The notes below the pieces were generated by a model that was not told the DNA's origin, ran no database searches, and saw only the letters and a list, made by a program, of their open reading frames with translations. This document shows positions 1 through 11,100 of a DNA stretch of 64,000 bases, in pieces. A program made the position numbers and the translations under genes. Numbering within the stretch: the first letter of the stretch is position 1; each line of letters opens with the position of its first letter. Location: assembly GCA_047967505.1 (NCBI GenBank), contig CM106538.1; one strand, written 5' to 3'. Source of the stretch: Dipteris shenzhenensis. Its lineage: Eukaryota > Polypodiophyta > Polypodiopsida > Gleicheniales.

Positions 1-413
1 AGGTTGGTACCTCAGCCATGAGGAAGGTCATGGTTAGGACTATATATATCTTTTTCTTGGCTTACTTAAAACCTTGGGATAAATGGAATGAGAAATGGAG
101 GCTGATGTAATCTCTGAAATAGTGGAGGATAAGATTTATGAGTATTTGGAAAGGTCCATTGGCCGGGAGGAATTCTTTCTTCTTTTGCATTCCAATGAAG
201 AGGTAGAATGAGGCAGTTGGTAGGCACTGAAGGGATTATTCATGTGATGTGGACATGTGTTGTTACCACAAGGGTCTGGTGTGCGATGGCTACAGGGATA
301 AGGAAGTTGGTGGTTTGGTGAGTAGATTATCATTGAAAACTAATTAGAAGATGCTGGTGTTGGATGCTCAAGGCGGGTCACTCATAAATATGTAATCATA
401 ACACATGGGTTCA
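1..413. other. Intergenic sequence, no gene seen
   Basis: No reading frame here resembles a known protein. The stretch ends with the trinucleotide TCA at 411-413, which is the left target-site duplicate of CACTA element 1. Confidence 0.5.
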
Positions 414-534
414 CACTACAAGGCATAGGCCCTTTTCTGATGAAAGTACCGATGTTTTTTACACAATTTTTTTTTTTTGACGGGTGCAAAGGTCGTTATT
501 TACGTCACTGTAAGCATCAGAAAAGAACAATTGC

Positions 535-640
535 TATATAAGTGTCACTATATAGCGACACCAATAAATATTGCTATATAGCAACGATGGTAAACATCGC
601 TATATAGCAACACTGTTAAATGTCGCTATATAGCGACGAT
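535..640. repeat. Subterminal palindromic repeats of CACTA element 1, left end
   Basis: Four to five variants of the self-complementary motif GTCGCTATATAGCGAC are packed here, some changed to TTGCTATATAGCAA. Degenerate copies recur at the right end of the element (6537-6612). In En/Spm-like elements short subterminal repeats bind the TnpA protein; that role here is inferred from position and symmetry. Confidence 0.75.
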
Positions 641-739
641 TAACAGAAGCTCAAAAAAAAAAATTAGTGGAGCTAAATAGGGCCACAACAAGCCCTGTTT
701 TGCCCCACTAATGTTTTTTATTTAGTAATTACAAAAAAA

Positions 740-938
740 AGTTTTTTATTACAAAATTTCCCTTGTGGAAAGGGTGATACAAAATCGCTCAAATGAACCG
801 ATCAAGCGACAAAAGCATATACATGTCGAAGATATACAACATTGTTTGTTACAAAATTACCCTTTTGAAAAGGGTAATACCAAATTGCTCAAACGAGCCG
901 ATATACAAAAGCATATACATGGCGAAGTATATGCAAAG

Positions 939-975
<37 letters not shown>

Positions 976-979
976 ACTG

Positions 980-1012
<33 letters not shown>
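740..1012. repeat. Direct duplication of about 100 bp followed by a CTA/CTG trinucleotide tract
   Basis: The segment around 740-835, with the landmarks AAAGGGTGATACAAAATCGC and AAAGCATATACATG, is repeated imperfectly around 846-934. It is followed at about 938-1012 by a run of (CTA)n interrupted by (CTG)n. The frames that run through it encode only poly-Tyr/Cys or poly-Thr/Ala tracts, so I do not call a protein. Confidence 0.7.
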
Positions 1013-1013
<1 letters not shown>

Positions 1014-1254
1014 GAATCGTCGTCCTTCTCTTGTTGGCCTAATCCTTGGCCCTTGTGAGTTGCGCTTGATCCCTGGCCCTCGTGAGCTGCGCGTGAGATC
1101 CCTGGCCCTCATCAAAGCCATGTAAGCCTAATCCCTCATCATCACCGCTCACCTCCCTAATGGGACGTTTGATCTTTGATTCTAAGAGTGAAACCGTATT
1201 AATTGGAAATTAGATTGGAACTTAAAGAATAAAATAGTTTAAAAAGTGAGATTA

Positions 1255-2542
1255 CAAGTAGGAGTAGAGCAGCCACCTCAGCCCAATCGATCGTCGCTCC
1301 CATTGCCTCTTGCTTAATAAACCACGGTTTTGTTCCTATGTGCAATGCGCATCTCGTCTCTATCTCTATAGGAAGGTGACCCATTATACCTTGTTGTGGG
1401 CCCAATTTACGAGAGTTAGATAAAGTGCATGCAATATGTAGTAAAACAAATAGAACAATACATTAAATGAGAAGAAGTAGACTTACCACGGTTGCCTCGA
1501 ACGCCAACCGTCCACCTCCACCAAAGTGCAAAGTACCTACAGCATCCAGCCATCTCCTCAAAGCCCTCCTCTGACCCTCGAACATTTCGGGATGGTCCGT
1601 GTCCTGCTTCTTGAAAAACTTCCAATCAACTTTGTCTGCGCAACTGGGTTTAGTCCTCCCCTTTGTGATGGAAGTACGCAAGGTTAACCCACGATGCTTC
1701 AAGACTAAACCCATGCGCTCTTGCATGTAATTCTCATTGAACTCCCAATTTGGGGGCTTAGGGTATTTTGCTTTCAATTCATCGATGACCACCTGCTTCT
1801 TTTGGTCATCTTGATACCACTAGTCAGTAACTATGCCACTACTGAAGTGGTGGCTCATCAACCGCCTCATGGTGGCCATCACTCCTGCACCCTTTTTATC
1901 TTCTATTATCTCTCCAGGAGCCATGATTTGTGAGGACAGGTCCATGACCGGGTAAGGAGGACTCATGGTAGTGGTAGAGTTAGAGCGAGTGGTGTTTGTG
2001 TGAGTGCTTTCAGAGCAAGGAATAGCAGTGGGAGTAGGAGAGGGCAAGGGACCTGACTGGTACTGGGTCTCGAGACCAAGTGGAGACCTATAGGGATGTG
2101 AGTGTGCTGACTCGTCTACATCTCTCGAGTTAGCACAACATAAGCGACTCCTCCTACTCTTCCTTCCCTTATGATGGGCACACTTAGGTGATGACCCCTC
2201 AGTCGAAGGGGCTAGAGGGGACAGCTGGGTAGTAGGTCCAGCTGTCGATGTAGGCAAGGGAATTGCTGAGGCCCTCTAGGATAGCAGAGAGAAGAATCTC
2301 GTTGCCTCCTCATCGGTCATCTACGCCACAAACTCGTTGGGACTCTCGACAAAGCCATGGGCTACTACCAAAGGAGTTCCCCGAGGGGTAGTCACAGTGC
2401 TACGTCCGAGAGGAGTCGATAGTCGTAGGGGTAGGCCCTGAGGTGTTGCGTGAGGGGAATCAAAGTCCTTTGGAGAATAGAGATCATGATGTCTCCTCCT
2501 ACGAGGGTTTTCGTACTTGTTAAACGTACGACGTGATCCCAT
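1255..2542 (-). pseudogene. TnpA-like gene of CACTA element 1 (plant transposase Ptta/En/Spm-like), decayed
   Basis: Reading leftward, a likely start at 2542 (MGSRRTFNKYENPRRRRHH) is followed by a Ser/Pro/Thr-rich region. A conserved block begins MDLSSQIMAPGEIIEDKKG near 1945 and continues through KYPKPPN and TLHFGGGG to a splice donor (GTAAG complement at 1482-1486). A further exon at about 1391-1260 carries IMGHLPIEIE. Element 2 has the same order of blocks (RYPNPPN, SVHFGAGG, then IMGRYPTPVEIA), which is strong internal evidence of homology. In known En/Spm elements this product is a DNA-binding protein that recognises subterminal repeats. An in-frame stop near 1820 and shifts in the N-terminal part make it a pseudogene. 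The acidic last exon seen in element 2 was not found. Confidence 0.6.
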
Positions 2543-2544
2543 GT

Positions 2545-3735
2545 CGAAGACAAAAAACAAAAAACAAGAGCAAGTAAGAAGCGGAAAGCATATGAGGGAA
2601 AGCAAACAGAAGCAAAAGAGAAGGAGAAGCATAAGAGAAGGAGAGGGGAAAAGAAGAGAAATAAAAGGGGAAAAGAGATTGAAAGAGGGGAAAATAACCA
2701 AATATGCATAAGAGAAAAAAGAGCGAATAAAAATGCATAAGAGAATACATTGAGAAAGCATATGCTTATGCTTATGCATAGGGATATGAGCATAGGCATA
2801 GGCATATGAAAAGGCATAGGCATAGGAATATGAGCATAGGCATAGACATAGGCATATGCTTATGAAAAGAAGAGAAAAAGAGAGAGAAAAAGAAGAGAAT
2901 GAAAGGAGAAGGAGAAGGAGACATATGCTCATGCATAAGCATAACATAAGAGAAGGAAGAGGGAAAAAGAGCATAAGCATAAGAAAAAAGGAAAGAAAGC
3001 ATATGCTTATGCTTATGCATGAGCATATGAGCATAAAAGAAACAGAGAGAAAGCTTAAGCATAGGCAAATACGTATGCTTATGAAAAGAGATTGAAAGAG
3101 GGAAAAGAGGGGGGGAAAGAGAGAGGAAAAGAGGAAAAGAGGAGAAGGAGAAGGAGAAGGAGAAGGAGACATATACTCATGCATAAGCATAAGCATAAGA
3201 GAAGAAAGAGGGAAAAAGAGCATAAGCATAAGAGAAAAGGAAAGAAAGCATATGCTTATGCTTATGCATGAGCATATGAGCATAAAAGAAAAAGAGAGAA
3301 AACATAAGCTTGTGCTTATGCATGAGCATATGAGCATATGCTCATGCATAAGCATAAGCATAGGAAAATACATATGCTTATGAAAAGAGATTAAAAGAGG
3401 GGAAAGAGGGGAGGAAAGAGAGAGGAAAAGAGGAAAAGAGATTGAAAGAGGCGAAAAAGAAGAGGGAAAAAGAGCACAAACATAAGAGAAGGAAGAGGGA
3501 AAAAGAGATTGAAAGAGGGGAAAAATAAGAGAAGGAAAGGAGGGAAAAAGAGATTGAAAGAGGGGGAAAAAGAAGAGGGGAAAAGAGGAGAAAAAGAAGA
3601 GGAAAAAAGAAGAGAAGGAAGAAGGGAAAATAGGGAAAGAAGAGGGAAAAAGAAGAGAAGGAAGAGGGGAAAAGAGGGAAAGAAGAGGGAATAAGGGAGA
3701 GATAAGGGAAGAGAGGGGAAGAGAGGGTTTCTACG
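2545..3735. repeat. Purine-rich minisatellite between the two divergent genes of element 1
   Basis: About 1.2 kb is almost all A and G on the plus strand, as GAAAGAGGGGAAAAGAG-like strings. These are interrupted by self-complementary units such as CATATGCTTATGC and GAGCATATGAGCATA. Long frames on both strands (poly Lys/Arg/Glu on plus, poly Ser/Phe/Leu on minus) come from composition alone and are not called as genes. The tract lies exactly where the shared promoter region of the two element genes should be. Confidence 0.85.
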
Positions 3736-3965
3736 CCCATCATTGTAGCTAGCGCTTAAGGCACTAGCTACAGGCCAATGCAAATAACAAAAATAACAAA
3801 AGGAAAAAGGAGGAAGCACTTTCTTACTTAGAATAGCCCCGCTCGGTGTTTTGTGGACTGGCCCTACAAAAGAGAGGAAACATACCATTTTTCAAATAAC
3901 TAGTTAGAGGAACGAGAAGTTTAGAGAAGCAACTTCTCAAAGTGACACATTGAGGATTCCCGCAG

Positions 3966-6365
3966 ATTGTGCATCTTGGAAGCACATAGACAATTAGTGG
4001 CCAGACATTGCAAGGGAGCCACGCAACTTACATCTTGGGCTCGCCATGGACGGCGTGAATCCTTTCGGGTTACACTCGACCATGCATATCTTCAAGAATG
4101 TTGGGGCTACTATTTGGGCACACTTGGTTGGTTCCAAAGACTCGAGAGGAGTGCGAGAAGACTTACGTGCTATGAAAAAGATGTCTCGTTTGTGGCCCCA
4201 AGTGCATGCTTCAGGAAAAGTTATCCTCTCGAAAGCAACATCGATCCTCTCTACGAGAGAGGAGGCAACGGTCAAGGCGGACATTGTCTCTTTTCAAACA
4301 CCCACAGGGTACATGCGTTGCTTGAAAGGAGCATTTTCAAAGGACAATAAGCTTAGTGGGCTGAAGACCCATGATTGGCACAAGGTCTTACAGGTATTCT
4401 AAGCTGTAGGATTAGTGTACCGATAATCGTGATGCGTTAGTGTAATTATGATTATGTTATATTGTTGACATGACTTCTTTGTTTCTTTGATAGTTCATCC
4501 TCCCAATTACAATAAAAGGGAACTTACAAGAAGATGTTAGAAATGCTATATTCAAGATTAGTGGTATTGTGAGGTATGCTTACTATCAAATCGCATTGAT
4601 TGCATTTTCTTCAATTTAAGCCAAATAATCTATGGACTGATTATGAATATATCTTACATGGGCATGTGAAATAGGTGGGTATCTCAAAAAGAGATCTCCA
4701 TATCGAGCATCGAGAAGGCTAGGGTGGAATCCATCGAAGCCATATGCTTGCTTAAGAAGCACTTTCCCTCAAGCATAATGACAACTCAAGTGCACTTGCT
4801 TGTGCACATAGTTGATGACCTGGCCATTGCAAGTACTGTTCATAGTCAGTGGATGTTTTTCCCGAGCGGTTTATGAAAACTTTGAAGGGATTTGTAAGAC
4901 AAAGAGCAAAACCAGAAGCAAGCATGGCAGAGGGATGGCTTGTGCAAGAGTCATTAGTATATATCACGGAGTTTCTTGCATCCACGAATCCCGATATGCC
5001 ACAAGCTTGGCATAACAAGGATGATGATCGCATCATTGGCGAGGTTCCCCAAGGAAAAGGGATTGAAAGAAAGATGAGCGAAGAGTAAATGGAGAAATTC
5101 AATAAGTTTTGTATCCTCAATAGTAAGGAGATGCAGAAGTGGATTGAGAGATATGAAGCGGCCAAAGTAGAAAGAATAAATGCAAGGATGAGATTCAGAG
5201 TAATGTGCAGGCGATCGCAACCATATCCATGGGATCTCTCCCTTCTCCCCACTCACATGTCACTTGATTGGCTACAACAGGCTTTACGTAAAGCTGAATG
5301 CGATGGAGAGACAATAAACAAGCGCGATCGAGAGTTATCATCTAGATGTATGATGCATGTAAGTTTCTTATGTCTTGACGTAATTAAGTAATTATTTGTG
5401 ACAATATACGCTATAAAAATAGATGCATCTTTATTGTTTTAATGATGCTCTTTTACAGTACAAAAAGTACAGTGCATTATGGTCATATGGATGACATTTT
5501 CATGTGGAACGCATCGATTCAAAGAGAGTCACATATGATTGTGGAGTCATGGCTAACTTCATACAAGATAGTCAAGCAAGTGCTTCGGATACCAATCTTC
5601 TCTTCTCACAATTGGATTATTGTGGAACCATACACAAAATCTATGAAATTAATTTCAGACGATTTAGTATTTTCATTCTTGATGTAAAATGGTTTAGAAC
5701 TATTTACAACGGTCCCCATGCGAGAGTGAGAAAAGATAGTAGCGGTTTCTTTGCAATAGACTCCGCCAAACTTTGGACCGATGAAAGTGATACTTTTGTT
5801 CTTCCCAAGCAATGTAAGCATGTTCATACTGATGATTTAATTAATCTAAGCTTTCATTTTTAAAGATCCATTGATACATGTACTTAAGCATAATTTCATA
5901 TATATAATTGATGGCATTTGGCACCCATCTTCAATATAGGTGGTTTTTCATCCGAATCGTTTTGATCCAAGATGGTGGTATGTGATCCAAGTTGCACCAC
6001 GAAGTAAGCAAATTTTTGAAGATAGAGATGTGGATATGGAGATGCCACTACCAATGTCGAATCCAATTGATCCAAATGGATCTAGCGAAGAAGATGAAGA
6101 TCACAATATGAGCCAAGAGGAAGATGCGCATAATGACATCATACAGGAGAAAGATGGAGATCACGATATTGAGGAAGAAGATGACGATCATCAAGAATCA
6201 CCACACTTTATTGAAGAAGATGATCAAGTACTCTTAGATGAACGTATGATGCTAGAGTATGATGATGATATAGGAGATCAACTCGGTATAGAGTTAGAGA
6301 TAGACTTGTTTGGCACGTTAGACTTGGCTCAGGATGAAGCCGTTGATGTAAATGCTCTTCATTGA
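3966..6365 (+). pseudogene. CACTA transposase (Tnp2-type) of element 1, internally deleted
   Basis: Exons can be traced by GT-AG borders and by alignment to element 2: about 3966-4393, 4494-4573, 4675-5358, 5459-about 5821 and 5940-6365. Exon 1 carries the Transposase_21 signature WKHIDN then REPRNLHLGLAMDGVNPFG. It jumps straight to MHIFKNVGATIWAHLVG, which in full proteins lies after the rest of the catalytic domain, so most of the catalytic core is deleted. Exons 2-3 match the DUF4218 region (FMKTLKGFVRQ, AEGWLVQESLVY), exon 4 the DUF4216 region (DYCGTIHKIYEINF, DVKWF), and the end is an acidic Asp/Glu tail. Stops lie at 3995-3997, about 5086 and about 5489, and one base is lost in a T run near 4855-4860. 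Family names are from memory of En/Spm transposases. Confidence 0.85.
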
Positions 6366-6536
6366 TTTTTTTCATCTCAAACTTGACATGAATATATGAA
6401 TTTCAAAGGCTTGATATACATACTCTTGTACTTTTATTTACTCAAAGGATCAAACATGTATGAAAATGAAAAAAATCTATCATTGGGAAAAACTATCTTT
6501 TAAGGTCGGTATGGGAAAAAAAAATCTTTGTAAAAT

Positions 6537-6612
6537 GTCGCTATAGAAAAGTATCCTAGTGTCGCTGTATAATGACCATTACCAATCTGATAAGGATCGC
6601 TATGTAGTGACC
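6537..6612. repeat. Subterminal repeats of CACTA element 1, right end
   Basis: Three degenerate copies of the GTCGCTATATAGCGAC motif (GTCGCTATAGA, GTCGCTGTATAATGAC, ATCGCTATGTAGTGAC) lie just inside the right terminus and mirror the left-end cluster. Confidence 0.6.
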
Positions 6613-6709
6613 CTTAACGAAGCCCGCTTCCAATACCAACGATTAGCGCCCCGCGCACGCAAACGTCGGTTCTTAAGTATTGCAATAGGATCTGTGTGTA
6701 GTAGTGTCA

Positions 6710-8174
6710 ACAGAAGGGGTTTTTATGTCCCTCTTTTGCACCATTTTTACATACAAAAGAGTACCATTCTTGGCGGGTGCACTACTTAGAAACCCTATGT
6801 ATCACATGCGTTCAAGGGGTATTTAAAAAACCCCTCAACTAAAATTTTCTCCCCAATAAAAACCCCCCTCTTTACTTATGAATTAAGTGATTTTTTTCTA
6901 TTAAACCCCTCTTCTTATTGTAAACCTGTCAATTTTTTCTAAAATTTTAAATTAAAATAACCCTCCTTTTGAATGCATGTGGTACACTAAAATTTTATGA
7001 GGTGAACCCCCCGAGGTACCATTTAATGGAGGTATTCACAGATTGAATAAGAAAAGGGTGTGTTTTAGTCATGAAAAATTCATAGATAAGGGACTTTTAA
7101 ATTAGTCCTTAAACATGTGATATAGAATAGTTAGATAGAGTGAACCCCCCGAGGTTGGGTGATTATACAAAGGGGTTGCATTGACCTTGACAACTTGTTA
7201 GCAACATGAATGTGCTATTGTGTTTCTTTAGATGTGGAGTATTTGCAATGAATTAGTCCTTAAAGTGGGGGTAGGGGTGGGGTATAGAGAGGATCTATTG
7301 TGCTGGTCTTAACTGAATCAATGCTAGCAAATATGAGTTAGTCTATGGAAAGGAGGTATGTCTTGGTGGGGATGAGTTTGAGGGATCTGAGAATCATATC
7401 TTTGTCTTTTACCTATGTGGTGGAGGTCATGGGTAGTTTGCCTATTTGTATGACCACTTTTTGTATCTTTACCTTTCTATATAATAAAAGCCGGCATGTT
7501 GATGTTTTTATTATTATTAAAGAAGTTAAGAATTTATGGATTTGGAGGATGTGGAAAGATCAAGAAGTGAAGTTAAAATTTGCTTATGAGTGAGAGGGAG
7601 TTTCGTTTTTTTTAAAAGTAACTTAAGGCCTTATTACATTAAGGTGGCATGCGGTTCCCACCTTTTTTCCTATTTTTCCCCTACAAACACAGTAAGCTCT
7701 GTATGTGAATGGTTCTCTGAGATCATGTCCCTCCTTTGTGGGGGTTGAAAATGGTTTTTGAGTTCAACATAACGATATTTAGCATGGGCCCTCCACGAAT
7801 AAGTTTATTTCCATAAAAACCATTTTCTCACCATGTGGCATAGCCTTGGAAAGATGGCGTACAAAAATCAATTGTCTAGGTGAGAGAAAATGGTGGAAAG
7901 GAGCGAGGAGGGGACGAAGGATGGGGAAGTGGCGATGAACTCGACAAGAGAGGACAACAAGAGGGGGATGTGTGATACCCGCCCAGGGTGGCCGGCTAGC
8001 GAGCCGGCCGCCAATATATCTATTGTGCCAAAAGGTCTCACGGACGTGAACTCGGGCCGCATGCAAGGAGGCTGCTCATCGCCATAGCCTGAGCTTCGTC
8101 GTCCTCGTTGATGCTGCAGCTTGCTCGTCGCCATAGCCTGAGCTCCTCTCGAGCTTCTAGACAGCTCATCCAAT
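6710..8174. promoter_or_regulatory. Upstream region of the OPT gene; no other gene seen
   Basis: The stretch holds AT-rich sequence with runs such as AACCCCCCGAGGT (near 7007 and 7145) and no coding frame I recognise. The last 250 bases are GC-richer. A weak TATA-like string (CCAATATATC) lies at about 8011-8020, roughly 155 bases before the ATG at 8175. Its role is a guess. Confidence 0.3.
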
Positions 8175-11100
8175 ATGGTTCTCGTAGACTCCCCCTCTGA
8201 GTACGATTCCAACTCCACAAACCTCCCTCCCTCTCTCCCCTCTCCCGATGCCAACCTCCACCTCCCTCCCCTCTCCCCCTCCCCCGATGCCCACCTCTCC
8301 CACATCCACAGCTTCGACAAACCATCCACCCTCGCCCTCGAATTCGCTGGCTCTCCTGACGATCAGTCCCCCGTCGAGCAGGTTGCCCTCACCGTTAGTA
8401 CCTTCGATGATCCCTCCCTGCCCGTCTGGACCTTCCGCATGTGGACGCTTGGCATCCTCTCCTGCGTGCTCCTCTCCTTCCTCAACCAGTTCTTCTCCTA
8501 CCGCGCGCAGCCCCTCACTATCACCTTGATCACGGTGCAAGTCGCCTGCGTGCCCATCGGCCGCTTTATGGCAGCCGTCCTCCCCGATTACCGCATTCGG
8601 TTGCCGGGAATCTCCTTCTCTTTGAATCCTGGACCCTTCAACGTCAAGGAGCACGTTTTGATCACCATCTTTGCCAACGCCGGCAGCGCTTTCGGTAACG
8701 GTTCGGCCTACGCCGTTGGCATCGTCAACATCGTGATAGCGCTGTACCACCATAGATTTCCTTTCGTAGCTGGCTTGCTCTTGATCACCTCTACACAGGT
8801 AAACGTTGTTGATCTGTTTGCTTCCGCCGCAATTCTTCCTTTGCCGGCCGGGTTCTCAAAGTGATACTCATCTTCTAGAGGTGGTGCTGGCGCAGGTTCT
8901 AGGATACGGTTGGGCTGGGTTATTTCGCAAGTACCTAGTGGAGCCTGCGTTTATGTGGTGGCCGGGCACCCTCGTCCAGGTCTCTTTGTTCAGGTTCCTC
9001 CTCCTCCTCCTCCACGATGCCGCGCGCTGTAACTCGCGAATAAGCGTAGGCCTATCTCTTGTCGACAAGGAATGCCTCATGTTGCAAATTGTGTTTTGAT
9101 CCTCTCATCTCTGTGTTTCGTAGGACTCTTCATGAGAAGGACAGCAACAGAGGCCTGTCCCGCAGTTCCTTCTTCGTGATATTTATGATTGCTAGTTTTA
9201 CATACTACCTGCTGCCGGGCTATCTCATGACTATATTGACAACCTTCTCGTGGGTATGCTGGGTTTTCCCTCGCTCCGTGACAATGCAACAGATCGGCTC
9301 TGGTTACCGGGGACTTGGTCTGGGTGCTCTCAGCTTGGACTGGGCAGGCATTTCTTCCTTTCTGCAGAGTCCTCTCGTCTCGCCCTTTTTCGCCACAGTA
9401 AATATAGCCGCGGGATTCTTCGTCTTCGTCTACATAGTCATGCCCATCGCGTACTGGAACAATCTCTACAATGCGAAGAAATTTCCCATCTATTCGTATC
9501 ATCTCTTCACAAAAGACGGGGGCACGTATGATATTCACGCCGTAACAGACAGTAGCCTTAAGCTAAATAAGACTGCGTATAACGAGCAAGGTCAAGTCCA
9601 TCTCAGCGTGTGGTTTGCTCTTACATACGGGATAAGCTTCGCAACTATTGCTGCCACTCTTACTCATGTCCTCTGCTTTTACGGAAAGTGAGCTCCCTTA
9701 CCTAGACTCCAGCATTTTATAGCTCTCTCTTTTTTTTTCGCAAAACCAAAAATTGTATTATAGACAAAATGATGTAATTTCAGCCTCCTATAAAGGGTAG
9801 CAGAATAGGGTGCAGAATAAGTTGCTTCTCATATGCTCTTTCATTACCGATACAAAGACATATTCTTCGAGAACACACACCCAAGTATTTCCATCTCGAA
9901 AGAATCGAATTCGTAATTAGAGCGTAAGTTTCTTGTACACAGGGAGATATGGCAACGCAGCAGGGCTGCCCTGAGGGCAAAACCCGACGTGCACACTCGT
10001 TTGATGCAAAAGTATGCGGATATACCCCAATGGTGGTTTGCTGTCCTCCTGGTCAAAACTCTCGTCATCGCAATAGTTCTGTGCAAGGTCTATGCAGAAA
10101 AGATCCAACTGCCAATCGGGGGTTTGCTCCTGGCATGGTTTATGGCAGGCGTTTTCACGTTACCCATAGGGGTGATTACTGCCACCACAAATCAGGTCGG
10201 ACTTCTCCTGTAGGTTTTCATTTGGATGTGTTTATTCTACCGCGCGAGTTGTTCCGGTGCTCTTCCTTTTAGAATGGACTGTCTGTCTTGCTTTGTATAT
10301 TTTTTACAATTCTCACCCTGCTTGCAGACACCTGGACTGAATGTTATCACCGAATACGTTTGGGGTTACATAAACCCTAACAGTCCGATCGCTAATGTCG
10401 CCTTCAAAGTATATGGATATATGAGCATGACCCAAGCAGTTTCCTTTCTGCAAGACTTCAAGTTAGGCCACTACATGAAGATCCCCCCAAGATCGATGTT
10501 CTTGGTGCAGGTGAGTTGATCAACCTCATAGCATTGAAAGTAGAAGTGAGCTTTACTAGGCAATCAATTTTCTGTACTAATTCGCCTGATCTTGTGGCAT
10601 GTTCTCTCGTAACAAAAATTACCGTTTGCACAGGCTCTTAAACCTTTGAAAAAAAATGGACAGAATCTAGAACCGCAATCTCTAAACAGAATGACAGTAA
10701 CATGCATTTTGAACTTTCGTTGTTTTCTGAGTCGTGTGAATCAAAAAAGCAATTCCTTGGTTGTAAAGAGTCGTTTGTTGCTATTGTCACTAGCAATGAG
10801 ACAAGGCTTTAGCATAGCCTTACTTTTTGAGTTCCTTCAAGGCAGCTTGTCTTCATGTCGCTGATGGAGCCATCGGGAATCCATGGCGTGTGGTGTTTAA
10901 TGGCATAGTGGCATGCAACTTACTCAACTATTCGTCTAGTAGCAAAGAAGAGGCACATAGGTTTTTCGCGAACTGAAAGATCGACTGAGCTGCTGCAAAC
11001 GGCTATTTAGGAGCGCTGTATATTACTGTAAATTACCCATTATGGAATTGTTTGTCCGACTAGAACTTCAGCGACATCAGAATAGACAGTCGGGCAAACG

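Larger units (their letters stand above)
414..6706 (+). mobile_element. CACTA element 1 (En/Spm-type DNA transposon), about 6.3 kb
   Basis: The left end begins CACTACAAGGCATAGGCC and the right end, read inward on the minus strand, begins CACTACTACACACAGATCC. The first six bases are identical and about 13 of the first 19 match. Both ends are flanked by TCA (411-413 and 6707-6709), the 3-bp duplication expected for the CACTA superfamily. Inside lie a minus-strand TnpA-like gene (about 2542 to 1260) and a plus-strand transposase (about 3966-6365), transcribed away from each other. Subterminal repeats of GTCGCTATATAGCGAC type occur near both ends. The transposase has an internal deletion, stops and a frameshift, so this copy is not autonomous. 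TIR similarity past the first six bases is modest, but the TSD, gene content and subterminal motifs all agree. Confidence 0.85.

Noticed and set aside
2321-3373. Minus-strand frame of 350 codons rich in Ser, Phe, Leu and Met
   Set aside because: It is produced by the polypurine minisatellite of element 1. Only its last 73 codons (from 2542) resemble the TnpA-like start.
3391-3888. Minus-strand frame of 165 codons rich in Phe, Ser, Leu and Pro
   Set aside because: Pure composition of the GA-rich tract; no domain and no counterpart in element 2.
8166-8753. Minus-strand frame of 195 codons opposite OPT exon 1
   Set aside because: Shadow of a GC-rich coding exon. The plus strand carries unmistakable OPT motifs.
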